This document shows, in pieces, positions 1-6,750 of a stretch of 18,612 nucleotides of DNA. The position numbers and the translations under genes are program-made. Position 1 is the first letter of the stretch, and every line of letters begins with the position of its first letter. Below the pieces are notes generated by a model. The model was not told the DNA's origin and did no database searches. It saw nothing but the letters and a program-made list of their open reading frames with translations. This DNA is from CALFMR01 sp035550595 (GTDB lineage: Bacteria > Acidobacteriota > Vicinamibacteria > Vicinamibacterales > SCN-69-37): contig DASZOV010000088.1 in NCBI GenBank assembly GCA_035550595.1, forward strand, positions 1 to 18,612, in the 5' to 3' direction.

Positions 1-35
1 CGCACGTGCCGTTGGACGAGGCCGTTCCGGCCTAG
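1..35 (+). CDS. possible C-terminal tail of an upstream gene (partial)
   Basis: An open frame enters from the left edge and ends at TAG (33-35), reading HVPLDEAVPA. Because subunit c follows on the same strand, the F0 subunit a gene (atpB) would be the usual neighbour. Ten residues are too few to recognise it, so the identity is inferred from context only. Confidence 0.25.
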   Translation, partial: HVPLDEAVPA

Positions 36-83
36 GCCGCAGCGTCACCAGGCGTCGGATCCGAGATGCGCAAGACAGTTCAC

Positions 84-101
84 GCCGGCGGGGGCGCCGG
101 C
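84..101 (+). promoter_or_regulatory. hairpin in the leader of atpE
   Basis: GCCGGCG (84-90) pairs perfectly with CGCCGGC (95-101) around a GGGG loop. It lies about 20 bases before the strong Shine-Dalgarno AGGAGGAG (121-128) of the subunit c gene. Intercistronic structure before atpE could influence mRNA stability or initiation, fitting the high copy number of subunit c per enzyme. That role is inferred; only the stem is seen. Confidence 0.35.
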
Positions 102-133
102 TCCGTCAGACCGAATTCGCAGGAGGAGCGATC

Positions 134-478
134 GTGAGCAAGCGAGTAGTGACCGCGGGAATGATGTTGGGGATGGCGCTCCTGGCGGCGCCGGTGTACG
201 CCCAGGGAGCCGGCGATGCGGCCGCCGCTGGCAGCGGACTGAACTGGGTCGTGGCGTCAATCATCACGGCGGGCTTCGCGCTGGGCATCGCCGCCGGACT
301 CGGCGGCATCGGCCAGGGCAAGGCCATTGCGTCGGCGGCGGAAGCCATCGCGCGCAACCCGAGCGCGGCGGGCGAGATCCGCGGCGTCCTGATCCTGGGC
401 CTCGTGCTGATCGAGTCGCTCGTGATCTACGTGCTGCTCATCTCGTTGATCCTCTTCTTCCTGAAGCCCTTCGCCTAA
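134..478 (+). CDS. atpE: F-type ATP synthase F0 subunit c, with N-terminal extension
   Basis: This is the subunit of the rotating c-ring that carries the coupling ion through the membrane part of ATP synthase. The start is GTG, five bases after AGGAGGAG. The protein has 114 residues, longer than the usual 75-90, because of a hydrophobic signal-like segment (about residues 8-23, ending APVYA) before the two-helix hairpin. Helix 1 runs about 38-62 and helix 2 about 82-108, joined by the polar loop ARNPSAAGEIRG. The ion-binding carboxylate is E94 in LVLIESLVIY. Q61 (GIGQGKA) lies exactly 33 residues before E94, S95 follows it and Y99 is five after. This Gln/Glu-Ser/Tyr spacing matches Na+-binding rings such as Ilyobacter (Q32, E65, S66, Y70), whereas typical H+ rings have Ala after the Glu. 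The Ilyobacter T67 equivalent is Leu here. The gene is followed by an intrinsic terminator, so it is probably last in the F0 operon. Confidence 0.95.
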   Translation: MSKRVVTAGMMLGMALLAAPVYAQGAGDAAAAGSGLNWVVASIITAGFALGIAAGLGGIGQGKAIASAAEAIARNPSAAGEIRGVLILGLVLIESLVIYVLLISLILFFLKPFA

Positions 479-531
479 AGGGCTCGACGTCCGGCGTGCG
501 CCTCCGCGCGCGACGGACGTGCTGATCTTCC

Positions 532-577
532 CGCGCCCGGTCCGGCCGCCACGCCGGCCCGGGCGCGCTTTTGTTTT
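532..577 (+). terminator. intrinsic terminator after atpE
   Basis: A 15-bp stem (532-546 with 553-567) contains one mismatch (T541/C558) and closes on the six-base loop CGCCAC. It is followed at once by TTTTGTTTT (569-577). It ends transcription from the ATPase operon. It also argues against the long frame of the next gene starting at 519, because that start would put the terminator inside the coding region. Confidence 0.85.
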
Positions 578-590
578 GAACCGCCGCGCC

Positions 591-1520
591 GTGTCCAGCC
601 GCCCTCGCCTGACCGTCGTCGACGCCCTGCTCGTGCTGATGGCGGGCATCTGGGGCGTGAACTACAGCGTGATGAAGCGCGCGTTCGTCGACGTGCCGCC
701 GCTCGCGTTCAACGGCGTCCGCTTCGTGCTCGCGTCGGTGCTGTTCCTCGTGGCGATTGCCGTCGTCCGTCGGCGCTGGATCGCGCGCGAGCCGACGTCG
801 CTCTCGCGCATCATCTACACACCGACTGCGCTCTCCTCGCGCGACGCCTGGGATGTCGTCTGGCTGGGACTGGTTGGGTGCTTTCTGTATCAGACGTGCT
901 GGGCGCTCGGCCTCGCGCGGACGACCGCGTCGAACGGCGCGCTGATCCTCGGCGCGACGCCGGTCGTCGTCGCGATGGGATCGGCCGCGCTCGGGCACGA
1001 GCGGCTGGGCCGGATGCACTGGATCGGCGCCGCGCTGTCCGCGCTCGGGTTGTACCTCGTCATCGGCCGTCATGCGTCGTTCGGCGGCCGCACGTGGCGC
1101 GGCGACGCGTTGATGCTCGCCGGCCTCGCGTGCTGGTCCGTCTACACGATCGGCGCGCGACGGCTGATGTCGCGGCATTCGCCGCTCTTCGTCACGGCCA
1201 TGACGACGACGGCCGGCACGATCCCGTACGCGCTCCTCGCGCTCCCCGAGATCGTACGCGTGCGATGGACGTCGCTTCCCATGATTGACTGGGCGCTCCT
1301 GGCGTACGCGGCGATCCTCGCGGCGGGCGCGGCCTACATCCTGTGGTACACCGGCGTGCAGCGGCTGGGCCCGGCGCGGACGTCGATCTACTCGAACGTC
1401 ATCCCGATTGCCGCGATGGCAGCCGCCGCCGTCTGGCTGCACGAGCCGATGACGCCCGTGAAGATCGCGGGCGCGGCCTGCGTCATCTGCGGCGTGTTGG
1501 TGACGAGAGTGCAGGGGTAG
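591..1520 (+). CDS. EamA/DMT-family transporter
   Basis: A ten-helix membrane protein of the drug/metabolite transporter superfamily, with two EamA repeats. The first repeat begins DALLVLMAGIWGVNYSVMKR and ends near ALSALGLYLVIG. The second begins WRGDALMLAGLACWSVYTIG and ends near the C-terminus with KIAGAACVICGVLVTR. Such proteins export or import small metabolites across the inner membrane; the substrate cannot be told from sequence. The frame is open back to GTG 519, but that start lies upstream of the atpE terminator. GTG 591 (309 residues) leaves a short cytosolic tail before helix 1, as usual in the family. No clear Shine-Dalgarno is visible, so TTG 576 or ATG 639 remain possible. A copy of the intergenic repeat begins two bases after the stop. 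Confidence 0.85.
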   Translation: MSSRPRLTVVDALLVLMAGIWGVNYSVMKRAFVDVPPLAFNGVRFVLASVLFLVAIAVVRRRWIAREPTSLSRIIYTPTALSSRDAWDVVWLGLVGCFLYQTCWALGLARTTASNGALILGATPVVVAMGSAALGHERLGRMHWIGAALSALGLYLVIGRHASFGGRTWRGDALMLAGLACWSVYTIGARRLMSRHSPLFVTAMTTTAGTIPYALLALPEIVRVRWTSLPMIDWALLAYAAILAAGAAYILWYTGVQRLGPARTSIYSNVIPIAAMAAAAVWLHEPMTPVKIAGAACVICGVLVTRVQG

Positions 1521-1521
1521 C

Positions 1522-1596
1522 TGTCATCTTTTCTTGCAGTGGCGCGGGGCCCCACCCCCGCGCTTACGGCGCGTCGCCGCCCGCGCTCCGCTCGCG
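1522..1596 (+). repeat. intergenic repeat, copy 1 (tandem with copy 2)
   Basis: It begins with the left module GTCATCTTTTCTTGCAGT, then the hairpin core GCGCGGGG (1542-1549), loop CCCCAC, CCCCGCGC (1556-1563). A degenerate right module (GCGTCGCCGCCCGCGCTCCGCTCGCG) follows. It lies directly after the transporter stop and runs straight into copy 2. The same layout recurs at 1598-1686, 4819-4904 (reverse) and 6605-6750. Confidence 0.85.
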
Positions 1597-1597
1597 A

Positions 1598-1686
1598 GTC
1601 ATCTTCTTTGCAGTTGCGTTGGGGCCCCACCCCCAACGCTACGCGCTTCGCCGCCCTCGCTACGCTCGGGGGCTCGCGGTATCAAC
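1598..1686 (+). repeat. intergenic repeat, copy 2
   Basis: Left module GTCATCTTCTTTGCAGT, then hairpin core GCGTTGGGG (1616-1624), loop CCCCAC (1625-1630), CCCCAACGC (1631-1639). The right module 1644-1680 is identical over 37 bases to 6703-6739 and is followed by ATCAACTT. The stem differs from copies 1 and 3 but stays fully paired. The pair of copies fills the gap between the convergent transporter and glycosyltransferase genes. Confidence 0.9.
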
Positions 1687-1711
1687 TTCCTTAGTTGTGA
1701 TTGGCGAGCCG

Positions 1712-2845
1712 TCATCCCAGTGCTCGCCATCTTAGGTGCGTGAGCGCGACCGCGGCGCCGATGGCGGCGACGGTGACGACCGAGAGTGCCATGAAGCGTC
1801 CGTAGAGCGCGCGGCCCATCACGTCGAAGAGTGTCAGGCCCATCAGCGCGAGCGACACGCCCGTGGCCGTTCGCCATTCGACGCCGACTTCCGACCAGCG
1901 GTCCAGTAAGACGATGACGGCCGGCGTGCCGAGCAGGAGGACGTAGTCCCAGCCCTGCGGCGAGACGAGCGGCACGAGCAGCATCAGGAGCGCGTACTCG
2001 AGATAGTCGGGTTCGGCCACCTGCCGACGGCGGACCCAGACGGTCGCGACCAGGCCGAGCGCGGCACCGGTCGTGATCGTGGCGAGCGCGGTCGCCGCCG
2101 TGCCGATGCCCAACCATTTCGCCCACATCGCGGCGAGCGAGACGTTGTCGGCGCCGAGCAGGTTACCGGTCGTCGTGCCCGTGACGGTGCGGTACCACGC
2201 GTCGAGCAGTGCGAGGTTGCCGTGCCAGCCGTAGACGGCCGCCGGCAGTAAGAGGCCCGCTGCCAGCACGCCCACGCTCGACACCGCCGCACCGATGCCG
2301 TACGTGAACGCGATCCATGGCAGGAGCAGCAGCGCGTACGGCTTGATGAACGCCGCGGCGCCGATGAGGGCACCCGCGACGCGCGGCAGCTCCATCTGGG
2401 CCGCGAGCAGTGCGCCCACGAGCACGACCCCGAGCAGGATGTTCGTCTGCCCCAGCACGAGCTCGTGCGCGTAGAACTTCGCCATCAGCACGACGGTGAG
2501 CGTGAGGAGCAGCGCGTCGGACCGGCGGCGCTCCGGCAGCGCGCGCACCGACCAGCGCAGGAACGCCGTCAGCAGTCCCGCCGACAGCGCGAACCAGATG
2601 ACTTTCGCGCCCTCGTGATCGACGAGCGCGAACGGCGCCATGGCCAGCGCGAACGCGGGCAGATACTTGAACTGGTAGTGGCCGTCGCTCGCCTGGTAGA
2701 GCGGTTCGCCGTGGAGCGCCCGGTGCGCCGCGGTGCGGTACACCTCGAAGTCGACCATCGCGCGCTCGACGCGCGCGCGATACAGAATCGCGGCAACGAC
2801 AATGAACAGCAGCGGCCAGAGGAGTGGCCGGAGTCGTGTGAGCAC
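1712..2845 (-). CDS. GT87/DUF2029 family integral-membrane glycosyltransferase
   Basis: A 377-residue multi-pass membrane protein resembling the DUF2029 (GT87) family. Known members, such as mycobacterial PimE, transfer a sugar from a polyprenyl-phosphate donor at the outer face of the membrane. After the first helix (about residues 8-24) comes the family signature D32-FEVYRTAAHRALHGEPLY, followed by FKYLPAFALAMAPFAL. D32 sits where the family's catalytic aspartate is expected. Further family-like stretches are LGQTNILLG, AAFIKPYALLLLPW and SPQGWDYVLLL. The start is GTG, with a TAGAAT hexamer only nine bases upstream and no good Shine-Dalgarno, so translation may be nearly leaderless. It lies 82 bases downstream of typA on the same strand. 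The substrate is unknown. Confidence 0.8.
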   Translation of the reverse strand: MLTRLRPLLWPLLFIVVAAILYRARVERAMVDFEVYRTAAHRALHGEPLYQASDGHYQFKYLPAFALAMAPFALVDHEGAKVIWFALSAGLLTAFLRWSVRALPERRRSDALLLTLTVVLMAKFYAHELVLGQTNILLGVVLVGALLAAQMELPRVAGALIGAAAFIKPYALLLLPWIAFTYGIGAAVSSVGVLAAGLLLPAAVYGWHGNLALLDAWYRTVTGTTTGNLLGADNVSLAAMWAKWLGIGTAATALATITTGAALGLVATVWVRRRQVAEPDYLEYALLMLLVPLVSPQGWDYVLLLGTPAVIVLLDRWSEVGVEWRTATGVSLALMGLTLFDVMGRALYGRFMALSVVTVAAIGAAVALTHLRWRALG

Positions 2846-2854
2846 GATGGTCCG

Positions 2855-2860
2855 ATTCTA
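2855..2860 (-). promoter_or_regulatory. candidate -10 of the GT87-like gene
   Basis: TAGAAT on the minus strand (ATTCTA on plus) ends nine bases before the GTG start. The expected transcript would have only two or three leader bases. No convincing -35 is visible. Confidence 0.35.
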
Positions 2861-2927
2861 TGATCCCCTCTGGCCACCGTGGCTGGACGGGTGCCTGCTT
2901 AGAGGCCGCGCGCCGGCAGAAAGTTCC

Positions 2928-4766
2928 CTACTCCGGCCGGCGCGGCCGCTGGTTGGCGGCGAGCACCTTCTTGCGCAGCCGCAGGAACTTCGGCGTCACC
3001 TCCACCAGCTCGTCGTCGTTGATGAACTCGATGGCCTGTTCGAGGTTCATTTGGCGTGGCGGGATGAGGCGGATGGCTTCGTCGGCCGTCGACGCGCGCA
3101 TGTTCGTCTGTTTCTTTTCCTTCGTGATGTTGACGTCCATGTCGCTCGGCCGCGAGTTCTCGCCGACGATCATGCCTTCGTAGACGTCGACGCTCGGCGC
3201 GATGAACATCTCGCCGCGCTCCTGCAGGTTGGCGATCGCGTAGGACGTCGCCTTGCCCGCGCGGTCGGCGACGAGCGCGCCGTTGGCGCGCGATCCGATC
3301 GGGCCGTGCCACGGCTCCCAGCCGTGGAACAGGTGGTTCATGATGCCCGTGCCGCGCGTCTCGGTGAGGAAGAGCGATCGGAACCCGATGAGGCCGCGCG
3401 CCGGAATGCGGAACTCGAGCCGGATGCGGCCGCTGCCGTGGTTCACCATCTTCGTCATCGTGCCGCGCCGCTGCCCGACCTGCGCGATGACGACGCCCTG
3501 GAACTCCTCCGCGACGTCGATCACGAGATCCTCGACCGGCTCGACGCGCGTGCCGTCAATCTCCTTGGTGACGATTTCCGGCCGCGACACCTGCAGCTCG
3601 TAACTCTCGCGGCGCATCATCTCGATGAGGATCGAGAGCTGCAGCTCGCCGCGGCCGAACACCTTCATCTGCTCGGGCGTGTCGGTCGGCTCGACGCGGA
3701 TCGACACGTTGCCGAGCAGCTCGCGATCGAGCCGATCCTTGATTTGGCGCGAGGTGACGAACTGCCCGTCGCGTCCGGCGAACGGCGACGTGTTGACGCC
3801 GAAGATCATCGACACGGTCGGCTCGTCCACCGCGATGTTGCCGATGGGGATCGGCTGCTCGGGATCGGCGATGGTCTCGCCGATCATGATGTTCTCGATG
3901 CCGGCCAGGCAGATGACGTCGCCCGCGGCCGCCTCGTCCACGTCGACGCGCTTCAAGCCGTCGAACATGTAGAGCTTGGTGACCTTCGTCTGCTGCACCG
4001 AGCCGTCGAGCTTGCAGACGCCAATCGCGTCGCCGACCTTCACGCGGCCGTTGAAGACTCGGCCGATGGCAATCCGTCCGAGATAGTCGCTCGAGTCGAG
4101 GTTGGCGACGAGCGCTTGCAGGGGCGCGTCGGCCGACCCGCGCGGCGGCGGGATGGCGCGAATGACCGCGTCGAAGAGCGGCCGCAGATCCTCGCCCGGT
4201 CGATCGAGCTCGGTCGACGCCGTGCCCTGTCGCGCGTTCGTGTAGAGGACGGGGAAGTCGAGCTGCTCTTCGGTCGCGTCGAGATCGATGAAGAGGTCGT
4301 ACACCTCGTCGAGCACTTCCTTCACGCGTGCGTCGGCGCGATCGATCTTGTTGATGACGACGATGGGCGTCAGCCGGCGCTCGAGCGCCTTGCGCAGCAC
4401 GAATCGCGTCTGCGGCAGCGGCCCCTCGGACGCGTCGACGAGCAGCATGACGCCGTCGACCATCGAGAGCGTGCGCTCGACCTCGCCGCCGAAATCCGCG
4501 TGCCCCGGCGTGTCGACGATGTTGATGAGGTGCCCTTCGTAGTGAACGGCCGTGTTCTTGGCGAGAATCGTGATGCCGCGCTCGCGCTCGAGCTCGTTCG
4601 AGTCCATCACGCGCTCGACCACGCGTTCGTTCGACCGGAAAATGCCGCTCTGGTGCAGGAGCGCATCGACGAGCGTCGTCTTGCCATGGTCGACGTGCGC
4701 GACGATGGCGATGTTGCGGCGGAGAGGATTGGCGACGCCCGGACTGGTCGATTCGGCAGAAGACAT
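2928..4766 (-). CDS. typA: ribosome-associated GTPase TypA/BipA
   Basis: A 612-residue translational GTPase, close to the family's usual 600-615. It binds the ribosome like EF-G and supports 50S assembly and translation under stress or cold. The G motifs are clear: G1 AHVDHGKTT (residues 23-31), G2/switch I around RGITILAKNTAV, G3 DTPGHADFGGEVER and G4 NKIDRADAR. EF-Tu-like domain 2 follows, then the EF-G-like stretch GRGELQLSILIEMMRRESYE. The BipA-specific C-terminal region contains NITKEKKQTNMRAS and VTPKFLRLRKKVL. The start is ATG with a weak AAAG ahead of it; it is divergent from nadE across a gap holding copy 3 of the repeat. Confidence 0.97.
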   Translation of the reverse strand: MSSAESTSPGVANPLRRNIAIVAHVDHGKTTLVDALLHQSGIFRSNERVVERVMDSNELERERGITILAKNTAVHYEGHLINIVDTPGHADFGGEVERTLSMVDGVMLLVDASEGPLPQTRFVLRKALERRLTPIVVINKIDRADARVKEVLDEVYDLFIDLDATEEQLDFPVLYTNARQGTASTELDRPGEDLRPLFDAVIRAIPPPRGSADAPLQALVANLDSSDYLGRIAIGRVFNGRVKVGDAIGVCKLDGSVQQTKVTKLYMFDGLKRVDVDEAAAGDVICLAGIENIMIGETIADPEQPIPIGNIAVDEPTVSMIFGVNTSPFAGRDGQFVTSRQIKDRLDRELLGNVSIRVEPTDTPEQMKVFGRGELQLSILIEMMRRESYELQVSRPEIVTKEIDGTRVEPVEDLVIDVAEEFQGVVIAQVGQRRGTMTKMVNHGSGRIRLEFRIPARGLIGFRSLFLTETRGTGIMNHLFHGWEPWHGPIGSRANGALVADRAGKATSYAIANLQERGEMFIAPSVDVYEGMIVGENSRPSDMDVNITKEKKQTNMRASTADEAIRLIPPRQMNLEQAIEFINDDELVEVTPKFLRLRKKVLAANQRPRRPE

Positions 4767-4818
4767 CTTTTCAGTTTACAGGAGACAGGGATGAGGGGAC
4801 AGGGACAGAACTAAAGAG

Positions 4819-4904
4819 AGTTGATACCGCGAGCCCCCGAGCGGAGTGAGGGCGGCGAAGCGCCGTAGCGCGGGGGTGGGGCCCCGCGCACTGCAAAAAA
4901 GATG
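4819..4904 (-). repeat. intergenic repeat, copy 3 (reverse orientation)
   Basis: Read on the minus strand it runs CATCTTTTTTGCAGT, hairpin core GCGCGGGG / CCCCGCGC (plus-strand arms 4868-4875 and 4882-4889, six-base loop), then the right module ending CTCGGGGGCTCGCGGTATCAACT. It fills most of the divergent gap between typA and nadE and ends about 18 bases before the nadE -10 hexamer. It is the only copy that is not between convergent genes. Confidence 0.9.
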
Positions 4905-4921
4905 GCTTGCGGCCGGCCTTG

Positions 4922-4927
4922 TATAGT
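4922..4927 (+). promoter_or_regulatory. candidate -10 of nadE
   Basis: TATAGT lies 12 bases before the ATG at 4940. A start site six or seven bases downstream would leave a leader of about six bases, so the mRNA would be almost leaderless; no Shine-Dalgarno is present. No -35 match is seen at 16-18 bases. Confidence 0.5.
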
Positions 4928-4939
4928 TTGTGGACACGC

Positions 4940-6601
4940 ATGCGACTGGCGCTCGCCCAACTCAACTTCACGGTCGGAGCCTTCGACGCCAACTTCGAGC
5001 GGATGCGCGGGGCCGTCGAGCGGGCGCGCGCGGCGGGCGCCGATCTCGTCGTCTTTTCCGAGCTCGCGGCGACCGGCTATCCGCCCCACGATCTGCTGAC
5101 GCACGAGTCCTTCGTCGACCGCAACCTGGAGGTCGTCGAGCGGCTGGCGCGACTGTCGTCGGGAGCGCTCGCCATTCTCGTCGGCTTCGTCGATCGCAAT
5201 CGATCGGGGCAGGGCAAGCCGCTCTACAACGCCGCGGCGCTCTGTCAGTCGGGTCGCGTGACGGCGCGGCAATACAAGTCGCTGTTGCCCACGTACGACG
5301 TCTTCGACGAGGACCGTTACTTCGAGCCGGCTACCGACGTCGCGCCAATGGACGTGGCCGGGCGTCGCGTCGGCGTGACCATCTGCGAGGACGTGTGGAA
5401 CGACCGCGACTTCTGGCCGCGGCGGCGCTATCACCGCGATCCCGTATCTGAGCAGGTCGCGGCCGGCGCGGACCTGTTGCTGAACATCTCGGCCAGTCCG
5501 TTCACGCTCGAGAAGGCCGATCTGCGCCGGCGGATGATTCACCAGGACGCCGTCAAGCACGGCCGGCCGTTCTTCTACCTCAATCAGGTCGGTGGGAACG
5601 ACGACCTGATTTTCGACGGCCACTCGATCGGCTTCGGTCCGGACGGTCGCGAGATCCTGTGCGCCGCGTCGTTCGATGAAGACTTCCTCGTCATCGACGT
5701 GCCGGACGACGGGGACGTGGACGAGACGGAGCACGGCGGATTGTTGCGTCCGGCGCCGGCATCCGAGGAGGAGTCCGCGTATCGCGCGCTCGTGCTGGGC
5801 CTTCACGATTACGTCCGCAAGTGCGGCTTCTCGGACGTCGTCCTCGGTCTGTCGGGCGGCATCGACTCGGCGCTCACGGCGTGCCTGGCGGCCGACGCGC
5901 TCGGTCCCGCGCACGTGCTCGGCGTCTCGATGCCTGCCCGCTATTCCTCGGATCACAGCCTCGCGGACGCGAAGGCGCTGGCCGAGGCGCTCGGCATCGG
6001 CTACGACGTCGTGCCGATCGATCCGATCTTCCAGTCCTATCTCGACGGCCTCGACGCACGGCTCGTTCCCGGCACGCGGTCGATGACCGAGGAGAACCTG
6101 CAGGCGCGCGTGCGTGGCGCGGTGCTCATGGCGCTGTCGAACAACCGCGGCGCGCTGCTCCTCACGACCGGCAACAAGTCGGAACTGGCCGTGGGCTATT
6201 GCACGCTGTACGGCGACATGTGCGGCGGACTGGCCGTTATCAGCGACGTGCCGAAGTTGCTCGTCTATCGGCTCGCGCGCTTCGTCAATCGCGATCGCGT
6301 GATCATTCCCGAGTCCACGCTGACCAAGCCGCCGAGCGCGGAGCTGCGCCCGGACCAGAAGGACAGCGACAGCCTGCCGCCGTACGAGATTCTCGATCCC
6401 ATCATCGCGGCCTACGTCGAGCAGAACCTCGACGCCACGGCCATCGCCGCCCTCGGCTTCGACGCCGCCGTTGTCGCCGACGTGATCCGCCGCATCGACG
6501 CGAGCGAATTCAAACGCCGCCAGGCCGCACCGGGCTTGAAAATTTCGTCGAAGGCGTTCGGTGTGGGGCGCCGCTACCCGATTGCGGCGAAGTATCGCTG
6601 A
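4940..6601 (+). CDS. nadE: glutamine-dependent NAD+ synthetase
   Basis: It catalyses the last step of NAD+ synthesis: nicotinic acid adenine dinucleotide, ATP and glutamine give NAD+, AMP and glutamate. The protein has 553 residues. An N-terminal nitrilase-fold glutaminase domain (about 1-265) has the triad E41 (VVFSELAATGYPP), K113 (QYKSLLPTYDVFDE) and C149 (TICEDVWND). The C-terminal synthetase domain has the PP-loop SGGIDS (305-310), then TTGNKSELAVGYCTLYGDM and TKPPSAELRPDQKDSDSLP. The frame is open back to 4907. ATG 4940 was chosen because the family begins MRLALAQLNFTVG and because the -10 hexamer lies between the two candidate starts. Ammonia made in the first domain is channelled to the second in this family. 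The gene stands alone on its strand. Confidence 0.97.
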   Translation: MRLALAQLNFTVGAFDANFERMRGAVERARAAGADLVVFSELAATGYPPHDLLTHESFVDRNLEVVERLARLSSGALAILVGFVDRNRSGQGKPLYNAAALCQSGRVTARQYKSLLPTYDVFDEDRYFEPATDVAPMDVAGRRVGVTICEDVWNDRDFWPRRRYHRDPVSEQVAAGADLLLNISASPFTLEKADLRRRMIHQDAVKHGRPFFYLNQVGGNDDLIFDGHSIGFGPDGREILCAASFDEDFLVIDVPDDGDVDETEHGGLLRPAPASEEESAYRALVLGLHDYVRKCGFSDVVLGLSGGIDSALTACLAADALGPAHVLGVSMPARYSSDHSLADAKALAEALGIGYDVVPIDPIFQSYLDGLDARLVPGTRSMTEENLQARVRGAVLMALSNNRGALLLTTGNKSELAVGYCTLYGDMCGGLAVISDVPKLLVYRLARFVNRDRVIIPESTLTKPPSAELRPDQKDSDSLPPYEILDPIIAAYVEQNLDATAIAALGFDAAVVADVIRRIDASEFKRRQAAPGLKISSKAFGVGRRYPIAAKYR

Positions 6602-6604
6602 GCG

Positions 6605-6750
6605 TTGCGAGTCATCTTCTTTTGACTTGCTCGCGGGGCCCCACCCCCGCTCGCCCGCTCAGCGCCGCTCCTGCGTCGCGGGCTTCGCGGACTTCTTTTG
6701 GTCGCTTCGCCGCCCTCGCTACGCTCGGGGGCTCGCGGTGTCATCTTTTC
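6605..6750 (+). repeat. intergenic repeat, copy 4 (long, composite)
   Basis: It starts with GCGAGTCATCTTCTTTTGACTTGC, nearly the left module of copy 2. The hairpin core is GCGGGG (6633-6638), loop CCCCAC, CCCCGC (6645-6650). About 50 bases unlike the other copies follow (6651-6702). Then comes the right module 6703-6739, identical to copy 2 over 37 bases. After it, TGTCATCTTTTCTT repeats the opening of copy 1, as if a further tandem unit had been truncated. The vWA gene's stop codon (TTA 6751-6753) abuts it, so the copy fills the whole convergent nadE/vWA gap. Confidence 0.88.

Noticed and set aside
1522..1686. repeat copies as bidirectional terminators
   Set aside because: The T-rich segment comes before the hairpin, and on the other strand the hairpin is followed by an A-rich run, so neither direction has stem plus T-tract. 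One copy also sits in a divergent gap where no gene ends.
2733..4814. 693-codon open frame on the plus strand opposite typA
   Set aside because: It is antisense to a certain TypA, is packed with Arg, Asp and His as expected from a GC-rich complementary strand, and matches no fold I know.
1522..6750. repeats as a CRISPR array or insertion sequence
   Set aside because: Spacing is irregular, there are no uniform spacers, no cas gene and no transposase frame, and flanking target duplications are not visible.
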